NCBI RefSeq assembly: GCF_963924675.1
Contig: NC_089227.1
Coordinates: forward strand, 47,176,080-47,240,079
Reading direction: 5' to 3'
Length of the DNA stretch: 64,000 bases
Source: Phocoena phocoena
Lineage: Eukaryota > Chordata > Mammalia > Artiodactyla > Phocoenidae
Below, piece after piece: positions 22,261 through 35,147 of the stretch. Position 1 is the stretch's first letter. Every line of letters begins with the position of its first letter. Position numbers and translations under genes: made by a program. The notes beneath the pieces are model-generated. The model had not been told where the DNA came from. It made no database searches and saw nothing but the letters and a program-made list of their open reading frames with translations.

Positions 22261-23228
22261 AAAATACATCCTACTTAATAATGTGGAAAGACCCATTTCT
22301 AGCAAAATGGCAGAATGGTTTAAAAAAATCACTTCTTAGAAATTATTTAGAGGGTAAATATATCCATATGCACTCAAGTGAAATTTTCTATAAATATGAT
22401 TTTATTCATATGTAAAAGAAAATATATCTCAGAAACTGAAATGACAGAATAAAATAAGTGATTAAAGTGATGATATTGATGTGCATTGTTGATCAGTAAT
22501 TTATTTGTTAAAATATACAAGTGCTTTGTACAATGTAAATTTGCCATTCAGCTTGAACACATACTATGGGCAAAAGTCAATGTACATGACTGGGAATGAA
22601 ACTGAGAGAGGTGTGATTTTTGTCTCCCTGGACTTGCAGTCTTTGAGAGATATTTTTTTTAAATCGCTCAAATAGCATTTAACTAATTGCAATTTTTGTA
22701 AATGCTATGAAGTAAAAGTGTAGGATACTATATAGTTCTATTTTTTAAAAATCACTTCTTAGGAAAATACTCTAAAAAATCTAGATAAAATATTAAAAAA
22801 TAAATATTTAGTTCAGGAGAGTTAATTTCCTGAAGTTGAAAGCTGAAAATTTTTTAAGTGAAGACAGGGAAGTATCAGAAAATTTCAGAGAGCAAAAAGG
22901 AGTGGAGAGGGTAATTAATCAAAGAGGTGAGGAATTCAGAGGCTCCAGCCTGCTCAAAGGGCACCTCAGAATTACGGTGACCTCCAGCTTTCTGGCTGGT
23001 GGTCTCACAGGACATCAGAGCAGGAAGCAAACCTTCAGGACTCCCAAAGATGGAAATTCAGACAGGACCCCCACTGCATTAAGCTGAGACCCCAATGGGT
23101 AAATCCTCAGTTGGAAGGGTGAATTGAAAAATCAAAGTCACTCCACAGATGGAAATAATGAAATAGTTTGCCTTTTTCAAACTTGGGGCTGGGTTGGGGA
23201 ACGGGAGGAATGCCTCTCAAGGGAATTT
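22261..23228. other. unassigned; no gene seen
   Basis: AT-rich to 22820, then mixed composition. An 83-codon frame at 22836-23087 has no recognisable domain. Confidence 0.4.
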
Positions 23229-23240
23229 TGTGTGTGTACT

Positions 23241-23439
23241 TTTTTTGCGGTATACGGGCCTCTCACTGTTGTGGCCTCTCCCGTTGCGGAGCATAGGCTC
23301 CGGACGCGCAGGCTCAGCGGCCATGGCTCACATGACCAGCTGCTCCGCAGCATGTGGGATCTTCCCGGATCGGGGCACGAACTCATGTACCCTGCATCGG
23401 CAACCGGACTCTCCACCACTGCGCCACCAGGGAAGCCCC
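23241..23439 (-). mobile_element. CHR-type SINE, short form, antisense
   Basis: It reads from a T-run, 'gcggtatacgggcctctcac', to 'cgccaccagggaagcccc'. The target duplication TGTGTGTGTACT is present at 23229-23240 and, less its last base, at 23440-23450 followed by T's. Open frames of 80-111 codons in three phases are SINE artefacts. Confidence 0.93.
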
Positions 23440-23454
23440 TGTGTGTGTACTTTT

Positions 23455-24345
23455 TTTAAAAGTCAGGTTTTTGGAGGCTTAATTTCTGTGAAGTAAAATT
23501 CACTATTTTTAGTATGTAGTTCTATGAACTTTGATAAATGCCTACACTCTTGTAACCACCACCTTGATAAATGCCTACACTCTTGTAACCACCACCTCTT
23601 GGAACACCTCCATCACCCCCCAAATTCCCTTGTGTCACTTTCTAGTCCAACCTCCTCCCCTACCTCCAGCCTCTGCCACTACTGATTTTTCTGTCCCCAC
23701 AGTTTTGTCTTTTCATGAATGTCATGTAAGTGGAATCATGGAGTATTGTGGTTTTTGAGTTAGCTTCTTTCACTTAGCCTGACGCCTTCGAGGTACATCC
23801 ACATCATTTTGTCAGGAGTTTGCTCATTTTCATTGCTATACGGACGGCATCCTGCTGCATGGATGTAACATGGTTTGTGCAGTCACAACTGAAGGGTATT
23901 TGGGTTGCTTCCAGTTTTGGGTGATTATAAATAAATATTATAAACATTCATGATTAAGTTTTGTGTAAACATAGGGGTAGGACTGTTGGGTTATGTGATA
24001 AGGATGTTAAACCTTACAAGAAACCATTAAAATGTTTTCCAGAGTGGTTATGGCATTTTGCATTCTCACGACCAACGATGAGAGTTCAAGTTGTTGTGCC
24101 TCCTCCTCAACACTTGACACGGTCATTTTTCAAACGTTAGCCATTCCGATATGCATGTAGTGATATCTCATTGTGCTTTTAATGAGTACTTCCCTCATGA
24201 CTAATGATGTTGAACATCTTTTCATGTACCTTTTTCCCATCTGTGTATCTTTATGGATATGTATGTTCAAATCTTTTTACCATTTTTGATTGGGGAGTTG
24301 GTTCAATTATTATTGAGTTTTGAGAGTTATAATTATATATTCCTT
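23455..24345 (-). mobile_element. old LINE-1 (L1M) 3' end
   Basis: Antisense L1M: 'atggaatcatggagtatt'-like text in 'gtggaatcatggagtatt', 'agcttctttcacttagcctg', 'gggtatttgggttgcttcc', 'gtgatatctcattgtgctt', 'atgttgaacatcttttcatg'. This covers the ORF2 C-terminus and the 3' UTR in decayed form. Confidence 0.8.
23531..23596. repeat. 33-bp exact tandem duplication
   Basis: The unit starting TTGATAAATGCCTACACTCT occupies 23531-23563 and is repeated base for base at 23564-23596. It lies inside the L1M 3' UTR, which normally has one copy. The identity points to a recent slippage or local duplication. Confidence 0.95.
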
Positions 24346-27000
24346 TGCAGTTAAACTTTTATTTTGAGGTAATTGTGAATTCACATGCAGCTGTAAAAAG
24401 TTATAGAGCTCCTATGTGTCCTTTACTTAATTTCTCCCAATTAGAACATCTTGCAAAATGTTACTATATAATATGGTAGAGTAACCAAGACATTGACACT
24501 GATACACTCAAAATACAGAACATTTCCATCAACAAAAGGACCCCTTATATTGCCCTTTTATACCCACACTCACTTCCTCCTGCCTGCACCCCCTCCTTAG
24601 CCCCTTTTAACAGCTAATCTCCTTTTCTAAAAGTTTGTCATTTCAAGAATGTTTATATAAATGGAATTACACATTATGTAAACTTTTGGGATTAGGTTTT
24701 TTTCGCTTAGCATAATTCCCGGGAGATTTATCCAAATTGTTTTGTGTATTAGCAGTGCTACTTTTGTTTCATTTTCTCTATTGTTTTTCTGTTTCCAATT
24801 TTACTGATTTCTGCTCTTATCTTTATTATTTACCTTTCTCTGCTTCTTTATTTTTCTCTTTATTTCTGAGTTATTGAGGTGAGCTTAAATTTGATTTAAG
24901 TTTTTTCTTTTCTGATTTCTAAGGTATGCATTTAGTGCTATAAATGAGGTTGGTTTGATGAGCCAGGACATTTGTATGTCTTCCATGTGCATTTAAAAAG
25001 AATGTGTATTCTTCTTTTGTTGTTTGGATTGTTCCTTAAATGTCCACTAGATCTTGTTGGTTGATGGTGTTGTTGAGTTCTATATCTTGCCGATTTTCTG
25101 TCTAGTTGTTCTATCAATTGTTGAGAGAAGTGTGTAACAGTCTTCAGCTATAATTGTGGGTTTGTCTAGTTCTCCTCTGAGTTCTTTCAGGTTTTGTTTC
25201 ACATAATTTTCAGCTCTGTTGTTTGGTGCCTACCCATTTAGGATTACTATCTCTTTTCGGTGGATTGACCCTTCTATTGTTATATAACCGCCCCTCTCTG
25301 TCTCTGGTTATGTTCTTTCAGAGGAAGTCTATCTTATCTGGTATTATAGAGTCATTCCTGTTTTCCTTTAACGTTTGCATAATATATCTTTTATGTTTAT
25401 TCTTTCAACCAGTCTCTATCTTTATTTTTGAAGTGAGTTTTTTTGTAGACAGATGATAGTGGGTTCTATTTTATAATTCACTCTGTAAATTTTTATCTTT
25501 TAATTATATATTTAAACTATTTACTTTCAATGTAATTATTTGTATGTTAAAATTAAAATCAGCAGTTTACTCTTTTTTCCCCTTATTTCTGTTTTGTTTC
25601 TCTATTTTTTTTTCCTGCCTTCTTGTGAATAAATGGAACACATTTTAGAATTCTATCTTGAATTATTTATCATGTCTTTGAGTGCATCTCTTTTGGTGTA
25701 CTTTTTAAAATGGTTATTCTAGATATTACATTATATGTATATAACCCATCATGGTCTACTGGCGTCATCATTTTACCAGTTCAAATGAAATATAGAAACC
25801 TTACCTTCTTTTGTGTTCCCTTTTCCTCTCCCATTTATAATGGAATTTAAAAAATATATTTTCTGAACATAGAGGACATATCAGACAGTGTTATAATTTT
25901 TGCTTCAACCATCAAACAGTTTAGAAAACTCAGTGGAGAAGAAATACCTATTGTATTTACCCATATATTTGTTTACCATGGTTTTTTGTTGTTGTTGTCC
26001 CGCTTTCCTAATATCTGAAGGTTCTTTTTTATCAGTTCCTTTCTATTTAGAGAGATTCCTGTAGCCATTCTTTTAGGGTAGGTTTGCGAGCGGCAAATTC
26101 TCTTAGTGTTCTTTCACCTGAGAATGTCTTGATTTCCTCACCATTTGAAGGATATTTTCACTTGGTATAAAATTCTGGGTTGGCAATTCTTTTCTTTCAG
26201 CACTTGAAATGTGTGGTGCCATCTCATTCTGGCTTCCATGGTTTTTGATGAAAAGTCCACTATCATTTGAATGTTTTCCTCCTGTAGGTATGGTGACATT
26301 ATTCTCTGACTGCTTTCAACATTTTTTCTTTATCTTTAGTTTTTAGAAATTTATTTATGATGTATATTGGTGTGAATTTCTTTAGGCTTATCTTGTTTGG
26401 AGTTCACAGAACTTCATGAATCTACAGATATACGTTTGTTGCCAAATTCAGGATTTTTTCAGCTATTGTTTCTTAAAGTACTTTTTCAACTCTACCCTCC
26501 TTATCCTCTCTATATATAACTCTGTTGGCACAAATGTTAGCTCTTCTTTTATAGTCCTACAGGTCCCTCTGACTCTGTTTACTTTTTAAGTCTATTTTTC
26601 TCTGTTGTTCAGTTGGAGTAATCTCAGTTGTTCAACTCACAGATATTTCCTCTCTCCTCTCCACTCTAGTGTTGAGCTCATCCACTGAATGAATAAAAAT
26701 CCACTGAATTTTAATTTGTTATTGTATTTTTCAGTTCTAATAATATAATTTGATTACGCTTATCAATTTGTATTTCTTTGCTGAGACTATCCATTTCCTT
26801 CCTGAAGCTTTATATGCTTTTAAAATTTACTTTAAGCAGTCTCATGATTGCTTGTTGAAGCATTTTATCATGGCTTTAAAATTTTTTTTTTTCAGACAGT
26901 TTCAACATTGCTGTCATATTGATGTTGACAACTATTTATTGTCTTCTTTACATTCAGTTTGAAGTCTTCCTGATCCTTGTCTGACAAGATTTTCTATTTA
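24345..27000 (-). mobile_element. second old LINE-1 (L1M/HAL1-like), 3' UTR through 5' parts
   Basis: From left to right the antisense element shows the 3' UTR ('agctcctatgtgtcctttac', 'cattgacactgatacactc'), parts of ORF2 ('tccactagatcttgttggtt', 'ggtattatagagtcattcct') and an upstream ORF1-like region ('ggtttgcgagcggcaaattc', 'cttggtataaaattctgggt', 'cagctattgtttcttaaa'). All frames are broken. A younger LINE-1 begins at 27001. Confidence 0.65.
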
Positions 27001-30000
27001 TTTATTTAACTTAAATTAAAGTATAGTTGATTTACAATATTATGTTTGTTTCAGATGCACTGCATAGTGATTCAGCATTTTTATAGATTATACACCATTT
27101 AAAGTTACTACAAAATAATGGCTGTAATTCTCTGTACTGTACCATATATCCTTGTTGCTTATCTATTTTTTAGATAGTAGTTTGTATTTCCAAATCCCAT
27201 ACCCCCTCTCTTGCCCCTTCCCACTTCCCTCTTCCCACTGGTATCCACTAGTTTGTTTTATATATCTGTAAGTCTGTCTCTATTTTGCTATATAATTTAC
27301 TCATTTTACTTTTTAAACAACACATATAAGTGATAACATACAGTATTTGTCCTTCTCTGTCTTACTTATTTCACTAAGCATAAAAAATACCCTTCAGGTT
27401 CATCCATGTTGTTGCAAATGACACAATTTCCTTCTTTTTATGGCAGAGTAATATTCCATTGAATACATATACTACATCTTCTTTATTTATTAATCTGTTG
27501 ATGGACACTTGGGTTGCTTCCAAATCTTGACTAATGTAAATTGTGCTACTATGAACATTGGGGAGCATGATCTTTTCAAATTAGTGTTTTTATTTTTTTT
27601 TCCAGATATTTACCAGGTGTCAAATTGCTGGATCAAACTACTTCTATTTTTAGTTTTATGAGGAACCTCCATACTGTTTTCCCTATGGATGCACCAATTT
27701 ACATTCCCATAAACATTGTACAAGGGCTCCCTTTTCTCTACATCCTTGCCAACATTTGTTATTTGTGTTCTTTTTGATGATGGCCATTCTGACAGGTGTG
27801 AGGTTATATCTCATTGTGGTTTTGATTTGCATTTCTCTGATGATTAGTTATGTTGAGCATCTTTTCACTGTTGGCCATCTATATGTCTTCTTTGGAAAAA
27901 TGTCTGTTCAGCTCTTCTACCTATTTTTAATCAGGTTGTTTGTTTTTCTTTGAAACTGAGTTATATGAGCTATTTATATATTTTGGATATTAACCGCTTG
28001 TAGGTCATATCATTTGCAAATATTTCCTCCCATTCAGTAGGTTGTCTTTTCATTTTTTCATGGCCTTCTTTACTGTGCAAAAGCTTTAAGTTTAATTAGG
28101 TCCCATTTGTTTACTTTGCCTTTATTTCTTCTGCCTTAAGAGACAGATCAAAAAAAAATATTGCTACAATTTGTGAGTGTTCTGCCTATGTTCTCTTCTA
28201 GGAGTTTTATGGTTTCAGGTCTTACACTTAGGTCTTTAAATTATTGTTCATTTATTTTTGTATATGGTGTGAGGAAATATTGTAATCTCATTTGTTTACA
28301 TGTACCTGTCCAGTTTTCCTAGCACAATTTATTGAAGAGACTGTCCTTTTTAAAATTACATATTCTTGCCTCCTTTGTCATAGATTAATTAACCATAGGT
28401 GTGTGGGTTTATTTCTGGACTCCCTATTCTGTTCAATTGATCTATGTGTCTGTTTGGGTGCCAGTACCCTGTTATTTTGATTACTGTAACTTTTTAGTAC
28501 AGTCTAAAGTCCAAGAGCATGATACCTCCAGCTTTGTTCTTTTTTCTCAAGAGTGCTTTGGCATCCCTGTCTTGTTCCTTTAGAGGAGAGGCTTTTAGCT
28601 TTTCACTGTTGACTATGAAGTTAGCTTTGGATTTGTCATAAGTGGCCTTTTTTGTGTTGAGATATATTCCCTCTATACCAACTTTGATGAGTTTTTTTTT
28701 ATCATGAATGGATGTTGAATTTTGTCAAATGCTTTTTCAGCATTGATTGAGATAATCATGTGATTTTTTTTTATCCTTCTTTGTTAATGTGGTGTATCAC
28801 ACTGATTAATTTTCAAATATTGAACCATCCTTGCGCCCCTGGAATAATCCCACTTGATTATGGTGTATGAACCTTTTTATAAATTATTGGATTTGGTTTG
28901 CTAATATTTTGTTGAAATTGAGAATTTTTTCATCTATATTCATCAAAGATATTGGCACATAATTTTCTTTCTTTTTTTACTGCCTTTATCAGGTTTTAGT
29001 ATCAGGATAATGGTGGCCTTATAGAATGGATTTGGGAGTGTTCCCTCCTTTTAATTTTTTTGGAATAGTTTGAGAACAGGTTTAAGTTCTTCTTTTGTGT
29101 GTATGGTAGAATTCCTCAGTGAAGCTATCTGTTCCTGGACTTTTGTTTGCTAGGAGTATTTTTTACTACAAATTCAGTTTCACTACTAGTGACCAGTTTG
29201 TTCAAATTGTCTGTTTATTCCTGATTCTTAGCATGCTGTATGTTTCTAAAAATTTGTCCACTTCTTCTAGTTTATCCAATTTGTTGGCATATGACTGTCG
29301 TAGTAGTCTCTTATGATTTTTTTGTATCCCTGTAGTTATCAACTGTTATCTTCCTCTTTCATTTCTTATTTTGTTTATGTGTGCCCTCTTCTCTTTTTTT
29401 TAAATGATTCTTTTTTTAAACCATTTTTAAAAATTAATTTATTTATTTGGCTGCATTGGGTCTCAGTTGTGGCATGCGGGCTTAATTGCCCTGTGGCATG
29501 TGGGATCTTAGTTCCCCGACCAGGGATCAAACCTGCATCCCCTGCATTGGAAGGTGGATTCTTAACCACTGGACCACCAGGGAAGTCCCTCTCTTTCTTC
29601 CCTTCCTGATGAGCCTGGCTAAAGATTTATCAACTTTGTTTATCTTTTCAAAAAACCAGCTCTTGCTTTCATTGATCTTTCCTTTTTTTGTCTCTATTTT
29701 ACTTCTTCTTACCTCTGACCTTTACTATTTTTGTAATTCTGCTGCCTTTGGGCTTCATTTGTTCTTCTTTTTCTAATCCCTTTAGATGGTAAGTTGTTTA
29801 TTTGAGTTTTTCTTATTTCTTGAGGAAGGCCTGTATCACTATAAGCCTCCCTCTGAGAACTGCTTTTGCTGCATCCCATAGATTTTGGAAAGTTGTGTTT
29901 CCATTTACATTTGTCTTGAGGTATTTTCTGATTTCCTCTTTGATTTCTTCATTGACCCATTGGTTTTTTAGTAGCATGTTGTTTAGTCCCCATATGTTTG

Positions 30001-31170
30001 CACTTTTCCCATTTTTCTTTCTGTAATTGATTTCTGGTTTCATACCACTGTGGCTGGAAAAAATGCTTGATATAATTTCTAACCTCTTAAATTTCTTGAG
30101 ACTTGTGTTGTGGCCTAGCATGTGATCTATCCTGGAGAAGATTTCATGTGCACTTGAAAAGAATGTGTGTTCTCTGCTATTGGTTGGAATATTCTTTATA
30201 TATCTATTTGGTCAACTTGGTCTAAAGTATAGTTCAAGTCTAGTGTGTTCCTGTTGATTTTCCATCTGGATGATCTATCCATTGTTGAAAGTGGGGCACT
30301 GAATCCCTACTATTATTGTATTGTTGTCTCTTTCTCCCCTCAGATCTGTTAGTATTTGCTTAATATATTTAGGTGCTCCAATCTTGCATGTGTATATATT
30401 TACAATTGTTATATCTTTTTGATGAGCTGATCACTTTATCATTAAATAATGACCTTCTTTGTCTCTTCTTACCATTTTTAGCTTCAAGTGTAACTTTAAG
30501 TATAGCTTATATAGCTTATATAAGTATAGCTACCCACACTTTCTTTTGGTTCACAGTTGCATGGAATATCTTTTTCCATCCCTTCACTTTGAGCCTATAT
30601 GTGTCCTTAAGGCTGAAGTGAGTATCTTGTAGGCAGCATATAGCTGGGTCTTGTTTTTTAATCCAGCCAGCCACTCTGTGCCTTTTGATTAGATAATTCA
30701 ATCATTTACATTTAGAGTAATTATTAATATGTAATGACTTACTAATGTCATGTTGTTAATTGCTTTCTGGCCATTTTGTAGTTTCAGTGTTCCTTTTTTC
30801 CTCTTTTGCTGTCTACCTTTGTGAATTGGTGATTTTCCATGATAGTACACTCTAATTCTCTTCTCTTTATCTTTTGTGAATCTACTACAGGTTTTTGCTT
30901 TGTGGGTATCATGATGCTTACACAAAACATCTTATAGATTAACATTCCAGTTTATTCTGATAGCAACTTAACTTCAATTGTATATTAAAAACCACCCTTT
31001 TATTCCCTCCCCTTTTATATTTTTGACATCACAGCTTACCTCTTTTTATATTGTATATTTGTCACAAATTATAGTAGCTATAGTTGTTCTTAATACTCTT
31101 TCTTTAACCTTTATACTATAGTTAAGTGGTTAACACACCATCATATTACAGAATTAGAGTTTTCTAAGTA
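27001..31170 (-). mobile_element. LINE-1, artiodactyl/cetacean lineage, long but inactivated; ORF2 on minus strand
   Basis: The 3' UTR (27001-27290) shows the artiodactyl 'gtatagttgatttacaatat' terminus. The ORF2 C-terminus is recognisable near 27374-27568 (…ATTWMNLKGI…). The endonuclease N-terminus is recognisable near 30516-30760: a start Met at about 30751 followed by …ITLNVN, then KRHRVAGWIKKQDPAICCLQ. Part of the inter-ORF region follows (KSPIHKGRQQKRKKGT, about 30800). ORF2 normally encodes the endonuclease and reverse transcriptase. Here it has stops and frameshifts, a SINE insertion, and an internal deletion near 28560 that removes the segment carrying the FADD catalytic motif. No ORF1 is recognised. 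Confidence 0.85.
29402..29588 (-). mobile_element. tRNA-derived artiodactyl SINE (CHR/Bov-tA-like), antisense
   Basis: It reads 'ttatttatttggctgcattg' to 'ggaccaccagggaagtccc'. The body ('gttccccgaccagggatcaa') resembles the older artiodactyl tRNA SINE rather than the short CHR form. LINE-1 ORF2 sequence resumes on both sides (the 'ctcttctctttttttt' and 'ctctctttcttcc' flanks are an imperfect target duplication). Confidence 0.85.
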
Positions 31171-31184
31171 TGGCTGTATATTTA

Positions 31185-31815
31185 AGAAAAAGAAGAGCAA
31201 ATTAAATCTAAAATAAGTAGAAGAAAATAAGTTATTAAAGTTAGAGCAAAAATCAATACAATTGAAAACATAAAACTAATAGAGAAAATAAATTATACCA
31301 GAATCTGGCTCTTTCAAATGTTCAATAAAACTGATAGGCCTCTGGCCAGGCTTACTAAGAAAAAAGGAGAAAGGAAAGAAATTACTAATATCAGAAATGA
31401 AAGAGGAGACATAACTACAGAGTGTATTGATATTAGAAGAATAATAAAGGAATACTATAAACAACTTTATGCCCACAAATTTGATAACCTACATGAAATG
31501 GATAAATTCTTTGGAAGCTTCAATTTGCTAAAGCTCACACAAGAATAGACAATACGAATAGGCCTGTTTCTATTTAATCAACAATTGATCACCTTCCAAA
31601 AAAGAAAGCACCAGGGACAGATGGGTTCACTGGTGAATTCTTTCAAACATTTAAGGAAGAAATTACACCAATACAATCTCTCTCAGAAGATAACAGCAGA
31701 GGGAATACTTCCTAACTCATTTTATGAGGCCAGTATTTCCTAATACCAAAACCAGACAAAGACATTACAAGAAAGGGAAACTACAGACCCATACCTCTCA
31801 TGAACAGATGCAAAA
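31185..31815 (+). mobile_element. LINE-1 ORF2 fragment, sense
   Basis: Translation of 31318-31548 gives DRPLARLTKKKGERKEI and later EYYKQLYAHKFDNLHEMDKF, which is the ORF2 region between endonuclease and reverse transcriptase. Decayed text as far as 31815 includes 'caccagggacagatgggttc' (PGTDGF). It lies head to head with the antisense element ending at 31170, and it overlaps that element's ORF2 coverage, so the two are separate insertions. Confidence 0.8.
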
Positions 31816-32236
31816 ATCTTCAGTAAACTTGAAGATAGATCAATAAGAATTACACAATCTGAAAAAGAGACAAAAAGGCAATTGAAAAAAATGAACAGAA
31901 CCTTTGGGACTTACAGGACAATAACATAATGTATAACATTTGTATCATCAGAGTCCTAGTAAAAGGGAGGAAAACATGTTGGGATGAGAAATTTTTTAAC
32001 CAAAATGGTGAAAAACTTCCCAAATCTGGTGAAAGACATAAACTGCAGATTCAAGAAACTGAGTAAACCACAAATGAGATAAACGCAAAGAAGTTCATTT
32101 TAATACACATCATGATCAAACTTCTGAAAACTAAAACAAGGAAGAAAAAAATCTTAAAAGATCCAGAGAGAAACTACATATTTTAAATGACAATTCAAGT
32201 AACAGAGAAATTCTCATTAGAAACCATAGGGGTCAC

Positions 32237-32499
32237 TGCTAATCCCTAACTCCCATTATAGCAGAGGCAAACTGTTATATATAGGCTGGATAAACAACAA
32301 GGTCATACTGCATAGCTCAGGGAACAATAATCAATATTCTGTGACAAACCATAATGGAAAAGAATATATATATACAGTTATATATATAACTGAGTCACTT
32401 TGCTGTACACAAGAAATTAACATAACATTATAAATCAATTATATTTCAATAAAATTTAAAAATATGTAAATCAACTACACTTCAATTAAAAAAAAAACC
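32237..32499 (+). mobile_element. 5'-truncated younger LINE-1 3' end
   Basis: 'ggctggataaacaacaaggt', 'catactgcatagctcaggga', 'gagtcactttgctgtacac' and a terminal A-run match the artiodactyl LINE-1 3' end in sense. The flanks 'aaaccataggggtcac' and 'aaacccacaggggtcag' are an imperfect target duplication of about 14 bp. L1M ORF1 resumes after it. Confidence 0.8.
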
Positions 32500-34919
32500 C
32501 ACAGGGGTCAGCAGGAAGTGGCAAAATATATTTAATTGCTAAAAGGAAACAACTATCAACCCCGAATTTTATATCTAGCAAAAATACCTTTCAAGAAATA
32601 AAGATGAAATAAAGACATTCTCAGATGGAAAAAAATAAAAGAATTTGTTGTCAGCAGACCTGATCTAAAAGAATTGCTGAAAGAAGTTGTTACAACAGAA
32701 AGAAAATAGTAATAGAAAAAACCTGGAACATCAGTAATAAAGCAAGAACAATGAAATGGGTAAATATAACAGAATATCATTCTTCTTATGAGTCTTTAAA
32801 ATTATTATTAAACAGTTGAAAGAAAAATTATACTGTTGTCTCATATGTAAATATCTACTTAAATAACACAGTAAGAAATTGGATAAAAACTATAACTTAC
32901 TAAGCTATATGCTATTAACAGGAAATTCATTTTAAATATAATGATATAGTTAGGTTAAAAGTAAAATGATAGAAAAAGTATACCATTCAAATACTAATAA
33001 AAATGGGAGTGGCTATATTAATATTAGATAAAGTAGACTTTTTAGATAAGGTAGACTTCTGAGCAAAGAAGAAAGAAGTGGTACATTACACAATAAGGAG
33101 GGTCAATCCACCAAAAAGACATCACAATTCTCAATGTGTTTTCACCAAACAACCAAGTTGCGAAATACACGAAGCAAAAACTGACAGAACTATAAAAGAG
33201 AAATAGATAAACTTACAAGTGGAGACTTCAACACTCCTCTCAGTAACTGGTATAACTAGTAGAGTGAAAATCAGCAAGGATATAGGAGAACTGAAAAATG
33301 CCATCAATCAATGGGATCTAATTGATATTTATAGAATACTCCACCCAACAACAGCAGAATACAAATTCTTTTCAATTGCACATGGAATATTCACCAAGAC
33401 CAGACCCTTGGTCTTAAAACAAGTCCCAACAAACTTAAAAAGTACTGGAATCACACAAAATATGTTCTGTGGCTATAATGAAATCAAACTAGAAATCTAT
33501 TAGAAGGAAAAGAGAAATATCTTCAAACCCTTGTAAATATAACCACATGCTTCAGAATCATCCTTGAGTTAAAGAAGAACTCTAAAGGGAAATAAAAAAT
33601 TACATTGAACTAAATAAAAATAAAAATATCCAAATGAATGTGTGGAATGCAGCTAAAGAGTGCTGAGAAGGAAACTGTTAGCACTAAATGCTAATATTAA
33701 AAAAGAAAAAGTCTCAAATCAATAATTTTAGCTTCCACTTCAGGAAGCTAGAACAGAAGAGCAAAATTAACTTAAAGCAAGCAGAAGAAAGAAAATAATT
33801 AAGACAATGGATATCAATGGATTGAAAACAGAAAAACAGTAGAGAAAAATCAATCAAATAAAAATCTTGTTGCTTAAAAATATCAATGGAATTGATAAAG
33901 GTCTAACAGGACTGACAGAGAAAAAGGAGAGAGAAGACACAAATTACCAATATCAGGCATGAAAAATGGAATATCACTACAAACCTTGCAGATATTAAAA
34001 GGATATTAAGGAAACCCTACCATTGGCTGTACAAACATAAATTCAACCATTTAATGAAGGGAATCAATTCCTGGAAAACCACAAGCTACAAAAACTCACC
34101 AAAGATGAAACAGACTATTTGAAGAGCCCCATAATTATCAAATAAATTAATTTGGTAATTAAAAACTCCAGAAAAAAAATCTGCAGGCCAAGATGCTGTC
34201 TGTGGACACTGCTCCCAAACATTTAAACAAGAATTAACACCAATTCTATACAATCTTTTCTAGAAAATAAAAAAAGAGAAATCATCTCCCAACTCATTTT
34301 ATGAAGCTAGTATTACCTTCATACCAAAATTAGACAGACAGTACAAAACATGAAAACTACAAACACAAAAAACGTAAAAAAAATTAGCAAATTATATCTA
34401 GTAATATATAAGAATTTTGTATCTTACGTACATAAGATATGTATATAAGCTATTTATAGCTTATGTGTATAAAAATTGTGTATTACAACTAAGTAAGATT
34501 CATTCCAGAAAAAAAAAGGTTAGTTCAATACTTGAAAGTGAAGGTAATTCAATATATTAATAGGTAAAGAAGAAAACCCACACAATTATATAAACTGGTA
34601 CAGAAAAGCATTGAAAAACTTTTCAACACCGATTCACAACAAAATTCTCAGAAAACTAGGAATAAAGAGGCATTTCTTCAACCTCATGAAGAGCATCTAC
34701 AAAACCCTACAGCTAACATCATAGTTAACAGTGAAAAACCAAATGCTTTCCCTCTAAAATTGAGAATGAGGAAAAAATGCTCACTCTTACTGCTCTTATT
34801 CAACATATTGCTGTAAGTCCTAAGCAGTGTAGCTAGGCAAGAAAAGGATATTAAAGGCATACAGGTAATAAAAGAGGAAATAAAATTGTCTCTATTTGCA
34901 TATTACATGATTGTCTATA

Positions 34920-35147
34920 TCACATCATAACCTTGTCAGCAACCTTTTTCTGAAAGGGACTAGATAGTAAATATTTTCAGCTGTAAACAGGCATAATGGT
35001 CTCTGTCACAACTTTTCAACTTTGCTATTGTAGCATGAAAGCAACCATAGGCAAAACATAAACAAATTAGCATGCTTTTATGAAAGTTTATTTACAAAAA
35101 CAGAAAATGGGCTGAATTTGTCACACAGGTATAGTCTTTAGAGACCT
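34920..35147 (-). mobile_element. hAT-type non-autonomous DNA transposon, nested in L1M ORF2
   Basis: The antisense reading resembles the abundant mammalian hAT element with 'tagatagtaaatattttcag', 'tgtcacaacttttcaactt', 'gcaaccataggcaaaac' and 'gtttatttacaaaaacag'. An 8-bp duplication, TGTCTATA at 34912-34919 and AGTCTACA at 35148-35155, brackets it, the size expected for hAT transposases. It splits the reverse transcriptase region 8 codons after the former FADD motif. Confidence 0.75.

Noticed and set aside
31318..31548. A conserved-looking 76-codon protein
   Set aside because: It is a piece of LINE-1 ORF2, not a host gene.
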